Assembly (NCBI RefSeq): GCF_002979415.1
Contig: NZ_PCOT01000027.1
Span: 1-57,645 of the forward strand
Reading direction: 5' to 3'
Source: Microbacterium sp. MYb72
GTDB taxonomy: Bacteria > Actinomycetota > Actinomycetes > Actinomycetales > Microbacteriaceae
Length of the DNA stretch: 57,645 bases
A program made the position numbers and the translations under genes. The stretch's first letter is position 1. Each line of letters opens with the position of its first letter. Shown piece by piece: positions 42,909-53,926 of the stretch. The notes beneath the pieces were generated by a model that was given only the letters and a program-made list of their open reading frames with translations, was not told the origin of the DNA and did no database searches.

Positions 42909-42970
42909 GACGCGTCACCCGCCCTCGGCCGTAGAGCGAGGCGCGGCCCGACGAGGCGCGCCCCAGGCCG

Positions 42971-43038
42971 TCGAGCGAGCGCGGCGACGAGACGGAACAC
43001 TCCGCTGTGGGACGTCCCGTCTCGCGTCGCCCGCTCGA
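42971..43038 (-). other. imperfect inverted repeat between dnaJ and hspR
   Basis: Arms at about 42971-42995 and 43017-43038 (TCGAGCG..GGCGACG..GAGACGG pairing with the reverse) can form a long imperfect stem in the dnaJ-hspR intercistronic mRNA. It could dampen hspR expression or process the transcript. The gap is larger than elsewhere in the operon. Confidence 0.4.
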
Positions 43039-43052
43039 CGACCGGAGTGATC

Positions 43053-44033
43053 TCATCGCCGCGCCTTCGCCATGAGGTCGGCGCGCGGGTTCTCGTTCGG
43101 CTCCAGCGACTGGAACTTCTCGAGTGCCTCGCGGGCCGCCTCGTCGAGGTGCGATGGCACGGCGATCTGCAGCTCGGCGAGCAGGTCGCCGGTGCCCTTG
43201 GTGGTGGTGACGCCGCGTCCCTTGACGCGCAGCACGCGTCCGGACGGCGTGCCGGGGGCCACACGGAGCTTGACCGTGTCGCCGCCGAGCGTCGGCACCT
43301 CGATGGTCGCGCCGAGCGCGGCCTCGGTGAACGTCACCGGCACCACGACGCGGAGGTTGAGGCCCTCGCGCGTGAAGACCGGATGCGGGCGCACCGCGAT
43401 CTGCACGACGATGTCGCCGTTCTCCCCACCGTCCGGTGAGGGGCGACCGCGGCCGCGCAGCTTGATCTTCTGTCCGTCGGCGACGCCCGCGGGGATCTTC
43501 ACCTTGAACGGCTTGCCGTCTTCGCCCTGCAGCGTGATGGTCTCGCCCTGCACGGCCGTGGCGAAGTCGAGCGTGGTGCGCGCCGTCACGTCGGCGCCGC
43601 GCTGCGGGCCTCCGTAGCCGCGGAAACCGCCCGACGTCTGGCCGAAGCGACCGGTGCCGAAGCTCCCGCCGCCCTGATTGAACATCGAGAAGATGTCCTC
43701 GAAGTCGGCCGTCTGGCCGCGGCCCTGCTGACCGAACCGGCTGAACACGTCTTCGAAGCCGCCTGCGCCCTGGCCGCTCGCCGTGAAGCGGGCACCAGAG
43801 CCCATGGCGCGGATCTCGTCGTACTCCTTGCGCTGTTCGGCATCGGAGAGCACCGAGTACGCCTCGCTGATCTCCTTGAACTTCGCCTCGGCCGCGGCAT
43901 CCCCCTGATTGGAGTCGGGGTGGTACTTGCGGGCGAGCTTGCGGTACGTCTTCTTGAGATCGGCGTCGCTGACGTCCTTCGAGACCCCGAGGGTCTTGTA
44001 GAAGTCCTTGTCGAACCAGTCCTGGCTAGCCAT
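43053..44033 (-). CDS. dnaJ: chaperone DnaJ (J-domain, no zinc finger)
   Basis: A 326-residue co-chaperone. The J domain carries the HPD tripeptide (His38-Pro39-Asp40 in LARKYHPDSNQGD). A Gly/Phe-rich region follows (residues 80-140, with DVFSRFG and EDIFSMFNQGG). The C-terminal substrate domains follow directly, without the CxxCxGxG zinc fingers of canonical DnaJ, so it is the CbpA/DnaJ-type II form common in actinobacterial dnaK operons. It delivers clients to DnaK and stimulates its ATPase. It starts 11 bases after the grpE stop. Confidence 0.93.
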   Translation of the reverse strand: MASQDWFDKDFYKTLGVSKDVSDADLKKTYRKLARKYHPDSNQGDAAAEAKFKEISEAYSVLSDAEQRKEYDEIRAMGSGARFTASGQGAGGFEDVFSRFGQQGRGQTADFEDIFSMFNQGGGSFGTGRFGQTSGGFRGYGGPQRGADVTARTTLDFATAVQGETITLQGEDGKPFKVKIPAGVADGQKIKLRGRGRPSPDGGENGDIVVQIAVRPHPVFTREGLNLRVVVPVTFTEAALGATIEVPTLGGDTVKLRVAPGTPSGRVLRVKGRGVTTTKGTGDLLAELQIAVPSHLDEAAREALEKFQSLEPNENPRADLMAKARR

Positions 44034-44044
44034 CGATCACCTGC

Positions 44045-44662
44045 CTACTCAGCCGGTACAGCGACGACGACCTTCGCAGGACGCAGCTCGACGTCTCCGA
44101 GGCGGTATCCCACCTCGACGACCTCGAGGATCGTGGTCTTCTCGGCACCCGGGGTGGGCTGCTGGAAGATCGCCTCGTGGCGCTGCGGGTCGAAGTCCTC
44201 GCCCGCCTCGCCGTAGGAGACGACTCCGAGCCGCTCGGCGACTCCGCGCACCTTGTCGGCGATCGCGGCGAAGGGCGTGCCCTCGACCAGATCGCCGTGC
44301 TGGGCGGCGCGGCCGAGGTCGTCGAGCACCGGGATGAGGCCCTTGGCGGCCTCGCCCTTCGCCCGCTCGATCTCGACCTGGCGCTGCTCCTCGGTGCGGC
44401 GACGGTAGTTCGCGTACTCGGCCTGGAGGCGCTTGAGGTCGTTCAGCAGCGTGGACTCGAGGTCGGCGAGCACGGCGTCCTCCGCCGCGGCCTCACCGGT
44501 CTGCTCGGTGCCCAGGATGTCGTCGACCGTGAGCTCCTCGTCGGAGCCCTCCGCGGCCCTGGCCTCGGTGGAGTCCGGGTTCTGCGGCGCGGGGCCGGAT
44601 GCCGCAGCATCCGACCCCTCGCTCCCAGGAACCTCGTTGTTGTCGAAGTTCTTGTCGGTCAT
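44045..44662 (-). CDS. grpE: nucleotide exchange factor GrpE
   Basis: A 205-residue protein. An acidic disordered N terminus (residues 1-75) precedes the long helix (LLNDLKRLQAEYANYRRRTEEQRQVEIERAKGEAAKGLIPVLDDLGRAAQHGD). The beta-wing domain follows, with VVSYGEAGEDFDPQRHEAIFQ and ILEVVEVGYRLGDVELRPAKVVVA. This is a textbook GrpE, which releases ADP from DnaK and acts as a thermosensor. It starts 2 bases after the dnaK stop. Confidence 0.95.
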   Translation of the reverse strand: MTDKNFDNNEVPGSEGSDAAASGPAPQNPDSTEARAAEGSDEELTVDDILGTEQTGEAAAEDAVLADLESTLLNDLKRLQAEYANYRRRTEEQRQVEIERAKGEAAKGLIPVLDDLGRAAQHGDLVEGTPFAAIADKVRGVAERLGVVSYGEAGEDFDPQRHEAIFQQPTPGAEKTTILEVVEVGYRLGDVELRPAKVVVAVPAE

Positions 44663-44664
44663 GG

Positions 44665-46633
<1,969 letters not shown>

Positions 46634-46638
46634 ACAAA

Positions 46639-46659
46639 CTTGATATGAATCGGCTCAAC
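46639..46659. promoter_or_regulatory. HAIR box 2 (degenerate HspR site)
   Basis: CTTGATA-N7-GCTCAAC keeps the HspR box spacing and most half-site bases. It lies just upstream of the dnaK -35, so the promoter is bracketed. Confidence 0.65.
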
Positions 46660-46714
46660 TTTTCCCCTGAACCGCGGATGCCGATCGCCCATGCTCCTCT
46701 GCCACGCTGGACGC

Positions 46715-47539
46715 ATGAGCGCTGACCTCGCCCACTTGCCCGTCGCCCTCTCGCGGATCGGACGGGTGACCGGGGATCCGGTCGTCGTCCTCCCCGGCGG
46801 GCCCTGTCGCGACCCCGCCTACCTCGGCGACCTCGCCGGCCTCGGAGACACCTGCCCGATCGTCGTGCTGCACCCGCGGGGCGTCCCCGGCAGCACCGAC
46901 GTGTCCCGAGGATGGTGGGCGGATGCCGACGACGTGATCGCCGTCATCGACGCCCTGGGGCTGGAGCACGCGCAGGTGGTGGCCCATTCGGCCGGCACCA
47001 GGCTCGCCCTCGCAGCGGCGACGCGCTTCCCCGGGCGGATCCGATCCATGGCCCTCATCACGCCGCCTGCGACCTGGATCACCGGGACGCCGCACGACGG
47101 CGACTCGATTCCGCTCGATCGCACGAACCCCGCGGTCGCGGCGGCCATCCATGCGCTGCAGGAAGACGACCCCGCCACGGAGTCGGAGTTCACCGCCGCC
47201 TTCCTCCGCCAGACCCCCGCGACCTACGCTCACTGGTCTCCGGTGGAACAGGCTCACGCGACGATCGGCTCGGTCAGCCTCGCGGCGACCAGCGCCTGGT
47301 TCACCGGCATCCCCGCCGACGCGGTCGAGCAGGTGCGTGCCGCGCGGATTCCGCCGACGCTCGTGATCGGCGGCGACCGCGACTATCTGACCGGAGTGCA
47401 GCCCGTCCGCGACTACGCGGCGGCGCTGGGCGCGGAGGTCGCCTTCATCCGGGACTGCGGTCACTACCCCTGGGTCGAGCAGCCCGCCGAGTTCCGCAGT
47501 GTGATGCGCTCCTGGCTCTCGTCCGCCGACGTCCTCTGA
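46715..47539 (+). CDS. alpha/beta hydrolase
   Basis: A 274-residue alpha/beta-hydrolase fold protein from ATG 46715. The oxyanion region is VVVLPGGPCRDPAYLGDL, the nucleophile elbow is AHSAGTRLAL (serine of the SxG motif), and the catalytic histidine is in IRDCGHYPWVEQP. The HGGP-like opening and VVLHPRGVPGS resemble proline iminopeptidase-type members, but the substrate is not evident. It is a single gene, followed by repeat element D copy 1. Confidence 0.8.
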   Translation: MSADLAHLPVALSRIGRVTGDPVVVLPGGPCRDPAYLGDLAGLGDTCPIVVLHPRGVPGSTDVSRGWWADADDVIAVIDALGLEHAQVVAHSAGTRLALAAATRFPGRIRSMALITPPATWITGTPHDGDSIPLDRTNPAVAAAIHALQEDDPATESEFTAAFLRQTPATYAHWSPVEQAHATIGSVSLAATSAWFTGIPADAVEQVRAARIPPTLVIGGDRDYLTGVQPVRDYAAALGAEVAFIRDCGHYPWVEQPAEFRSVMRSWLSSADVL

Positions 47540-47554
47540 CACCCGAACCGCGAT

Positions 47555-47614
47555 GATCGGGCAGAAGTGCTGCTCCCGAGGCTCACGAAGCTGCGTTTCT
47601 GACCGATCCCGGCG
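47555..47614 (+). repeat. intergenic repeat, family D copy 1
   Basis: A roughly 60-base element with ends GATCGGGCAGAA and TTCTGACCGATC that pair with one mismatch. It is clearly similar to 48252-48310; 14 bases at the right end (GACCGATCCCGGCG) are identical. It lies between two plus-strand genes. Confidence 0.6.
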
Positions 47615-47650
47615 GGATTGAACGAGGATGGGGCAGGGCAGGATGGGTCC

Positions 47651-48253
47651 ATGATCCGCGCCGTGCTCTTCGACCTCGACGGGGTCGTGCGCCACTTCGA
47701 CCACGACCCCGACCTCGAACGCCGACACGGCCTCGACGACGGCGACATCGCGCGCGTCGCCTTCGCCTCCCCTCTCATCGAAGAGGTCACGACCGGGCGC
47801 ATCACCCGCGCCGAATGGATCGCGCGCATCGCCGAGCGAACCGCTCCCGCCGCCGCCGAGGAGTGGGGACGCACGCCGTTCCGCCTCGACCCCGAGGTGC
47901 TCGCGGTGATCGACGCGCTCAGAGCCACCGGCATCCGCTGCATGATCCTCACCAACGGCACCGACACCATCCCCCGGGAGCTGAGGGACAGCGGGCTCGA
48001 CGCCCACCTCGACGGCATCGTCAACTCCGCCGAGATCGGCTACGCCAAGCCGGATCCGCGCGCCTTCCAGCACGCACTGGATGCCCTGGAGCTCCGCGCG
48101 GAGGAGGTCTTCTTCACCGACGACTCCCCGTCCACGCTCACCGGGGCGGACGAGCTCGGCATCACGACGCACCATTTCACCGGCGTCCTGCCGCTGCGCC
48201 GGGCGCTCCTCGACGCACGGATCGCCCTCCCCATCCTCGACGAACGCCGGTGA
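47651..48253 (+). CDS. HAD-superfamily hydrolase
   Basis: A 200-residue HAD phosphatase from ATG 47651. Motif I is VLFDLDGVVRHFDHD, motif II the threonine/asparagine of MILTNGTDTIPREL, motif III the lysine in SAEIGYAKPDPRAFQHAL, and motif IV the acidic VFFTDDSPSTLTGADELG. A small alpha-helical cap (subfamily I) is inserted after motif I. Substrate unknown. Its stop codon is embedded in the start of repeat D copy 2. Confidence 0.88.
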   Translation: MIRAVLFDLDGVVRHFDHDPDLERRHGLDDGDIARVAFASPLIEEVTTGRITRAEWIARIAERTAPAAAEEWGRTPFRLDPEVLAVIDALRATGIRCMILTNGTDTIPRELRDSGLDAHLDGIVNSAEIGYAKPDPRAFQHALDALELRAEEVFFTDDSPSTLTGADELGITTHHFTGVLPLRRALLDARIALPILDERR

Positions 48254-48310
48254 CCGGGCACCAATGCTGCTCCCCCGCCCATGAAGCCGCATCCCTGACC
48301 GATCCCGGCG
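48252..48310 (+). repeat. intergenic repeat, family D copy 2
   Basis: This matches copy 1 (47555-47614) along its length (shared TGCTGCTCCC, GAAGC.GC and GACCGATCCCGGCG). It starts at the stop codon of the HAD gene and ends 30 bases before the chelatase gene. The outer arms are less well paired than in copy 1. Confidence 0.6.
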
Positions 48311-48340
48311 CCGAGGAGAGCGGGAGCTAGAGTCTCAGGC

Positions 48341-49024
48341 ATGCCCCGACCGACACTGCTCGCCGTCTCGCACGGGACCGCGGATGCCGACGGCTCGACC
48401 GCGATCGCCGCCCTCGTCGCCGAAGTACGCGCGGCGCTGCCCGACGTCGAAGTGCGGGAGGCGTACGTCGACGTGCAGGAGCCCGATGCGGCCGACCTCG
48501 CCCCCGCGATCGGCGGACAGCTCGTCATCGTGCCGCTGCTGCTGTCGAGCGGCTTCCACGTGCACCATGATCTGCACGGCATCGCGGCGAAGCGGGCGGA
48601 TGCCGTCGTCGCCGACCCCCTGGGACCAGACGCGCGGCTCGCCGACGTGCTCGCGGAGCGCCTCGCGGCGACCGCCGACGCGGCCGCGGGCGGCCCCGTG
48701 GTCCTGGCCGTCGCCGGATCCCGCGACCCCCGCTCGCTCACGGATGCCGAGGGCATGGCGTCCCTGTTCGCCGAGCGACTGGGCCGCGACGTCGCGCTCG
48801 CCTACCTCGCCGCGCGTGACCCCGATCTGCCGACCGCGCTGCGCGAGCATCCGGGTTCCCCCGTGGCGACCTTCCTCCTCGCCCGCGGCTACTTCTACGA
48901 TCTGGCCGTGCAGCAGGGCGACGGCCGCGCCCTCAGCCTCCCTCTGCTCGACGGCGGGCCCGTGCCGCAGCCGCTCGTCGATCTGGTGGTCGCGCGCTAC
49001 GAGGACGCCGCCGCCCGCTTCTGA
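48341..49024 (+). CDS. sirohydrochlorin ferrochelatase-like (CbiX/SirB)
   Basis: A 227-residue CbiX-type chelatase. The active-site histidine is in LLAVSHGTADADGS, and a second motif is VIVPLLLSSGFHVHHDL. Two CbiX-like halves are visible (the second from VVLAVAGSRDPRSLTDAEGMA), so it is the longer two-domain form. It would insert iron into sirohydrochlorin to make siroheme, the cofactor of the sulfite reductase next door. The CobA gene at the other end of the cluster supplies the precursor. It lies 179 bases upstream of the reductase. Confidence 0.85.
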   Translation: MPRPTLLAVSHGTADADGSTAIAALVAEVRAALPDVEVREAYVDVQEPDAADLAPAIGGQLVIVPLLLSSGFHVHHDLHGIAAKRADAVVADPLGPDARLADVLAERLAATADAAAGGPVVLAVAGSRDPRSLTDAEGMASLFAERLGRDVALAYLAARDPDLPTALREHPGSPVATFLLARGYFYDLAVQQGDGRALSLPLLDGGPVPQPLVDLVVARYEDAAARF

Positions 49025-49124
49025 GCACCGCCGCCGTCATCCGCCGGCTGCACAGCACAGAACGTCGCCCCGCACCAGACCCTGCGGGCATATTCCGTGC
49101 TGCATGACGCTGTGTGACGATCCT

Positions 49125-49155
49125 TGACGTCACATGTCGTCCAAGGTTCTTGAAC
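49125..49155. promoter_or_regulatory. two palindromes upstream of the sulfite reductase gene
   Basis: TGACGTCA (49125-49132) and GTTCTTGAAC (49146-49155) lie 50-80 bases before the sulfite reductase start, with TTGACG as a possible -35. They are candidates for the regulator of sulfur assimilation. No regulator gene is in view. Confidence 0.35.
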
Positions 49156-49203
49156 ACCGTCCAACTCCCTACCGTGATGCGAAGCCATCCCAGGGAGCCG
49201 TTC

Positions 49204-50922
49204 ATGACCATCCAGCAGCCGACGCCGATCCGTGGTGCCCGCACGCGCACCACGAGGACTCCGACCAAACCCCACGGGCAGTGGGCGGTCGACGGCACGG
49301 AGCCGCTGAACGCGAACGAGGAGTGGAAGCTCGCCGACGACGGCCTGAACGTCCGCGAGCGCATCGAGAACGTCTACGCGCAGGGCGGGTTCGCGAGCAT
49401 CGACCCGACCGACCTGCACGGGCGCTTCCGCTGGTGGGGCCTGTACACGCAGCGCAAGCCCGGCATCGACGGCGGCCGCACGGCCCAGCTCGAGCCGCAT
49501 GAGCTCGAGGACGAGTACTTCATGCTGCGGGTCCGCATCGACGGCGGGCAGCTCACCACCCATCAACTGCGCGTGATCGGCGAGATCTCCACCGAGTTCG
49601 CCCGCGACAGCGCCGACCTCACCGACCGTCAGAACGTGCAGCTGCACTGGGTCCAGGTCGAAGACGTGCCCGAGATCTGGCGCCGTCTCGAAGAGGTCGG
49701 GCTCAGCACGACCGAGGCGTGCGGCGATGTGCCGCGCGTGATCCTGGGCTCTCCCGTCGCCGGCATCGCCGCGGACGAGATCATCGACCCCACCCCGCAG
49801 ATCCTCGAGATCGCGGAGCGCTTCGTGGGCGACCAGTCGCTCGCCAACCTCCCCCGCAAGTACAAGACCGCCATCACCGGCCACCCGAGCCAGGACGTGG
49901 TGCACGAGATCAACGACTGCGCGTTCGTCGCGGTCGAGCATCCAGAGCTCGGCATCGGCTACGACATCTGGGTCGGCGGCGCGCTCTCGGTGGTGCCGCG
50001 GCTCGGCGAGCGCCTCGGCGCGTTCGTGGCCCCCGAGCGGGTCGCCGAGGTGTGGCACGGGGTCACGCAGATCTTCCGCGACTACGGCTATCGCCGCCTG
50101 CGCAACAAGGCCCGCCTGAAGTTCCTGCTCGCCGACTGGGGAGTCGAGAGGTTCCGCGAGGTGCTGGAGACCGAGTACCTCGACGCTCCCCTCCCCGACG
50201 GACCGGCCGCCCCCAAGCCCACGACGATCGGCGACCACGTCGGCATCCACCGGCAGAAGGACGGACGCTTCTACGTCGGCGCCGCTCCCCTCGTCGGCCG
50301 CGTCTCCGGCAGCGCGCTGACGGCCCTCGCCGACCTCGCGGAGCAGCACGGATCGCAGCGCATCCGCACCACCCCGCATCAGAAGCTGCTGGTGCTCGAC
50401 GTGCCGGAGGACGGGGTCGAGAGCCTCGTCGCCGGCCTCGACGCCCTCGGGCTCTCGGCCAGGCCCAGCCTGTTCCGCCGCGGCACCATCGCATGCACGG
50501 GCATCGAGTACTGCAAGCTCGCGATCGTGGAGACCAAGGCGAACGCGGCCGATGCGATCCGTCAGCTGGAGGAGCGCCTCGGTGCGCTCGAGCCGGAGAT
50601 CGGCCGCCCGATCACGTTGCACGTGAACGGCTGCCCGAACTCGTGCGCCCGCATCCAGATCGCCGACATCGGGCTGAAGGGCCAGCTGGTGTCGATCGAC
50701 GGAGAGCAGGTCCCCGGCTACCAGGTGCACCTGGGCGGCGGCCTCGCGGGCGTCGACCGCGAGGAGGCCGGTCTGGGACGCACCGTGCGCGGCCTCAAGG
50801 TCGCCGCTGACGGCATCGCCGACTACGCCGAGCGGGTGATCCGCCGCTACCTCGCCGACCGCGAGGAGGCCGAGAGCTTCGCGCAGTGGGCGCACAGGGC
50901 CGACGAGGAGGCGCTGCAGTGA
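49204..50922 (+). CDS. ferredoxin-type sulfite reductase (siroheme, [4Fe-4S])
   Basis: A 572-residue nitrite/sulfite reductase of the NirA/SirA type, starting at ATG 49204 with CAGGGAG upstream; the longer frame from 49114 lacks a ribosome-binding site. The cluster/siroheme ligands are Cys431 and Cys437 (CTGIEYC) and Cys477 and Cys481 (NGCPNSC). Tyr81 (WWGLYTQ) and Cys173 (EACGD) are 92 residues apart, the same spacing as the covalently linked Tyr-Cys pair of the Mycobacterium tuberculosis enzyme. It reduces sulfite to sulfide. Context (APS reductase, CysDN) makes sulfite, not nitrite, the substrate. Confidence 0.93.
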   Translation: MTIQQPTPIRGARTRTTRTPTKPHGQWAVDGTEPLNANEEWKLADDGLNVRERIENVYAQGGFASIDPTDLHGRFRWWGLYTQRKPGIDGGRTAQLEPHELEDEYFMLRVRIDGGQLTTHQLRVIGEISTEFARDSADLTDRQNVQLHWVQVEDVPEIWRRLEEVGLSTTEACGDVPRVILGSPVAGIAADEIIDPTPQILEIAERFVGDQSLANLPRKYKTAITGHPSQDVVHEINDCAFVAVEHPELGIGYDIWVGGALSVVPRLGERLGAFVAPERVAEVWHGVTQIFRDYGYRRLRNKARLKFLLADWGVERFREVLETEYLDAPLPDGPAAPKPTTIGDHVGIHRQKDGRFYVGAAPLVGRVSGSALTALADLAEQHGSQRIRTTPHQKLLVLDVPEDGVESLVAGLDALGLSARPSLFRRGTIACTGIEYCKLAIVETKANAADAIRQLEERLGALEPEIGRPITLHVNGCPNSCARIQIADIGLKGQLVSIDGEQVPGYQVHLGGGLAGVDREEAGLGRTVRGLKVAADGIADYAERVIRRYLADREEAESFAQWAHRADEEALQ

Positions 50923-51668
50923 GCACTCCGGTCGTCATCCGCTCCGCGCGACCTCCCCGGCGTTCGGTCGACGAGCTGCGCGCCCTCGCCGAGCGCGGGG
51001 CGGCCGAGCTGCGCAGTCGGCAGCCCGACGAGGCGACGCCGGCGGAGGTCGTCGCCTGGATCGCCGAGAACTTCGACGTCTCGCAGGCGGCCGTCGCCTG
51101 CTCGATGGCGGATGCCGCGCTGCCGCACCTCGTCGCGCAGGGCCTCCCCGGTGTCGACGTGCTGTTCCTCGACACGGGCTACCACTTCGCCGAGACCACG
51201 TTCACGCGCAACGAGGTGGAGCGCGAGCTCGACGTGCGCATCGTCGACGTGAAGCCGGAGCAGACCGTGCGCGAGCAGGATGCCGAGTTCGGCGCGAACC
51301 TGTTCGAGCGCGATCCCGGCCTGTGCTGCGCGCGGCGCAAGGTCGAACCGTTGCAGCGCTCGCTCGGCGAGTACGAGGTGTGGTTCACCGGTGTGCGCCG
51401 CGAGGAGGCGCCGACGCGCGCCGAGACCCCGCTGATCGTGTGGGACGAGCGCAACGGCCTCGTGAAGGTCAACCCGGTCGCCGCGTGGAGCTTCGACGAC
51501 CTCATCGACTACGCCACCGTGAACGCGGTGCCGGTGAACCCCCTGATCGCGAACGGCTACCCGTCGATCGGCTGCGCGCCGTGCACGAAGCCCGTCGCCG
51601 CCGGCGAAGACCCACGCTCCGGCCGATGGGCCGGGCTCTCCAAGACAGAATGCGGACTCCACCTATGA
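50919..51668 (+). CDS. cysH: APS (adenylyl-sulfate) reductase CysH
   Basis: A 249-residue reductase starting at GTG 50919, which overlaps the sulfite reductase stop by 4 bases and has GAGGAGG 8 bases ahead. It has the paired cysteines Cys136-Cys137 (GLCCARRK) and Cys219, Cys222 (GCAPC) that bind a [4Fe-4S] cluster. They mark it as an APS-type enzyme that needs no CysC kinase. The catalytic cysteine is Cys245 in ECGLH. It converts adenylyl sulfate to sulfite with thioredoxin. Confidence 0.93.
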   Translation: MSTPVVIRSARPPRRSVDELRALAERGAAELRSRQPDEATPAEVVAWIAENFDVSQAAVACSMADAALPHLVAQGLPGVDVLFLDTGYHFAETTFTRNEVERELDVRIVDVKPEQTVREQDAEFGANLFERDPGLCCARRKVEPLQRSLGEYEVWFTGVRREEAPTRAETPLIVWDERNGLVKVNPVAAWSFDDLIDYATVNAVPVNPLIANGYPSIGCAPCTKPVAAGEDPRSGRWAGLSKTECGLHL

Positions 51669-52579
51669 GCGTCGCCACCCGGACCCAGGGGCTGAGCGCC
51701 CTCGACCTGCTCGAGGCGGAGGGCATCCACATCATCCGCGAGGTCGTCGCCGAGTTCGAGCGCCCCGTGCTGCTGTTCTCGGGCGGAAAGGACTCCGTCG
51801 TGGTGCTGCACCTCGCGGCGAAGGCCTTCGCGCCGGGCAAGGTGCCGTTCCCCGTGCTGCACGTCGACACCGGCCACAACTTCCCCGAGGTGATCGCCTT
51901 CCGCGACGAGACGGTCGCCCGCCTCGGCATCGACCTCGAGGTCGCGCGCGTGCAGGACTACATCGACGACGGCCGCCTGGCCGAGCGCCCCGACGGCACC
52001 CGCAACCCGCTGCAGACGCAGCCGCTGCTCGACGCGATCGCCGCGGGAAAGCACGATGCCGTGTTCGGCGGCGCCCGCCGCGACGAGGACAAGGCACGGG
52101 CGAAGGAGCGCATCATCTCGCTCCGCGACGAGTTCGGCCAGTGGGACCCGCGCAACCAGCGCCCCGAGCTGTGGAGCCTGTACAACGGCCGCCACCTCCC
52201 CGGCCAGCACGTGCGGGCCTTCCCGATCTCGAACTGGACCGAGACCGACATCTGGAACTACATCGAGCGCGAGGGCATCGCCCTCCCTCCCCTGTACTAC
52301 GCGCACGAGCGCGAGGTCTTCCGTCGCGACGGCATGTGGTGGGCCGTGGGCGAGTTCTCGCAGCCGCGCACCGGCGAAGACGTCGTGCGCCGCACGGTGC
52401 GCTACCGCACGGTCGGCGACATGAGCTGCACGGGTGCGGTGGAGTCGGATGCCGCGGACACGGCATCCGTCGTCGCCGAGGTGCAGCGCTCCACCCTCAC
52501 CGAGCGCGGAGCGACCCGGGCCGACGACCGGATCAGCGAGGCCGCCATGGAGGATCGCAAGAAGGACGGGTACTTCTGA
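51665..52579 (+). CDS. cysD: sulfate adenylyltransferase subunit 2 (CysD)
   Basis: A 304-residue ATP sulfurylase small subunit. It has the PP-loop VLLFSGGKDSVVVLHLA (SGGKDS), VLHVDTGHNFPEVIAFRDE, GGARRDEDKARAKERIIS and the C-terminal RYRTVGDMSCTGAVES motif. Its ATG overlaps the cysH stop by 4 bases. With CysN it makes adenylyl sulfate from ATP and sulfate. The C-terminal ERGATRADDRISEAAMEDRKKDGYF is the standard CysD ending. Confidence 0.96.
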   Translation: MSVATRTQGLSALDLLEAEGIHIIREVVAEFERPVLLFSGGKDSVVVLHLAAKAFAPGKVPFPVLHVDTGHNFPEVIAFRDETVARLGIDLEVARVQDYIDDGRLAERPDGTRNPLQTQPLLDAIAAGKHDAVFGGARRDEDKARAKERIISLRDEFGQWDPRNQRPELWSLYNGRHLPGQHVRAFPISNWTETDIWNYIEREGIALPPLYYAHEREVFRRDGMWWAVGEFSQPRTGEDVVRRTVRYRTVGDMSCTGAVESDAADTASVVAEVQRSTLTERGATRADDRISEAAMEDRKKDGYF

Positions 52580-53889
52580 TGACCGCTGTGACCGCAGAGC
52601 AGACGCTCTTCCGCTTCGCGACGGCCGGCTCCGTCGACGACGGCAAGTCCACGCTCGTCGGCCGACTGCTGCACGACGCGAAGGCGATCCTCGCCGACCA
52701 GCTGGAGCAGGTCGCCGCCACCAGCCGTCAGCGCGGCTTCGCGCACGGCGACTTCGACTTCGCGCTCCTCACCGACGGGCTCCGAGCCGAGCGCGAGCAG
52801 GGCATCACGATCGACGTCGCCTACCGCTACTTCGCGACCGATCGGCGCAGCTTCATCCTCGCCGACTGCCCCGGCCACGTGCAGTACACGCGCAACATGG
52901 TCACCGGATCCGCCACCGCGGATGCCGTGATCGTGCTGGTCGACGCCCGCAAGGGCATCGTGGAGCAGACCCGCCGTCACCTCGCCGTGGTCTCCCTGCT
53001 GCGCGTGGCCCACGTCGTCATCGCGGTGAACAAGATCGACCTCACAGGCTTCGACGAGAACGTCTTCGTGGAGATCGAGATCGAGGCGGCCAGGGTCGCC
53101 GAGCAGCTGGGCCTCACCGGCATCCACGTGCTGCCGGTGTCGGCGCTCGAAGGCGACAACATCGTCGACCGGTCGGAGCGCACGCCCTGGTACCAGGGGC
53201 CGACGCTGATCGAGCTGCTGGAGACCCTCCCGACCATCGACGAGTCGGAGGCCGCGGCCTCGGACTTCCGCCTTCCCGTGCAGCTCGTGCTGCGCCCCCA
53301 GGGCGGCCTCTCGCCGACCGTGAGCGCCGACGACGCCGAACGCTACCGGGACTTCCGCGGATTCGCCGGCCGCATCTCCGCGGGCTCCGTGCGCGTCGGC
53401 GACATCGTGGAGGTGTTCCCCGGAGGGCACGCCACCACGGTCACCGGCATCCACGTCGCGGGGGCGGAGGCGGATGCCGCGACGGCTCCGCAGTCGGTCA
53501 CGCTGACGCTCGCCGATGAGCTGGACGCCGCACGGGGCGCCGTGATCGCGGCATCCGGCACCGTTCCCGCCGGGCGCCGGGAGGCGGTCGTCGAGCTCTT
53601 CCAGCTCGATCCGCGCACGATCACCGCGGGCACCAGGGTGCTGGTCAAGCACGGCACCCTGACCGTGCAGGCGCTCGTGTCCGAGGTCATCGACCGCCGC
53701 GACCTCGACACGCTCGGCCACCTCGACGCCGACGCGCTCGCGGTCAACGAGATCGGCCGCGTGCGTCTGCGCTTCGCCGCCGACCTCCCCCTCGAACCGT
53801 ACGAGCAGAGCCGCTCCGGCGGCTCCCTCGTGCTCATCCACCCCGCCGACGGCGCGACGCTGGCCGCAGCGACCGTCGTCGGGGACTGA
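52579..53889 (+). CDS. cysN: sulfate adenylyltransferase subunit 1 (CysN)
   Basis: A 436-residue GTPase subunit. The G motifs are GSVDDGKST (P-loop), DCPGHVQYTRNM (G3), NKIDL (G4) and VSALEGDNI (G5), all in EF-Tu-like order, followed by beta-barrel domains. No APS-kinase (CysC) domain is fused, which agrees with the APS-type CysH. Its ATG shares one base with the cysD stop (TGATG). GTP hydrolysis drives APS synthesis. Confidence 0.95.
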   Translation: MTAVTAEQTLFRFATAGSVDDGKSTLVGRLLHDAKAILADQLEQVAATSRQRGFAHGDFDFALLTDGLRAEREQGITIDVAYRYFATDRRSFILADCPGHVQYTRNMVTGSATADAVIVLVDARKGIVEQTRRHLAVVSLLRVAHVVIAVNKIDLTGFDENVFVEIEIEAARVAEQLGLTGIHVLPVSALEGDNIVDRSERTPWYQGPTLIELLETLPTIDESEAAASDFRLPVQLVLRPQGGLSPTVSADDAERYRDFRGFAGRISAGSVRVGDIVEVFPGGHATTVTGIHVAGAEADAATAPQSVTLTLADELDAARGAVIAASGTVPAGRREAVVELFQLDPRTITAGTRVLVKHGTLTVQALVSEVIDRRDLDTLGHLDADALAVNEIGRVRLRFAADLPLEPYEQSRSGGSLVLIHPADGATLAAATVVGD

Positions 53890-53926
53890 CCCGCACCACC
53901 CCACCACTCGCTAAGGAGGCGACACC

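Noticed and set aside
49204..50922. Assimilatory nitrite reductase
   Set aside because: The motifs fit both, but APS reductase, CysD, CysN and no nitrate genes are adjacent, so sulfite is the better substrate.
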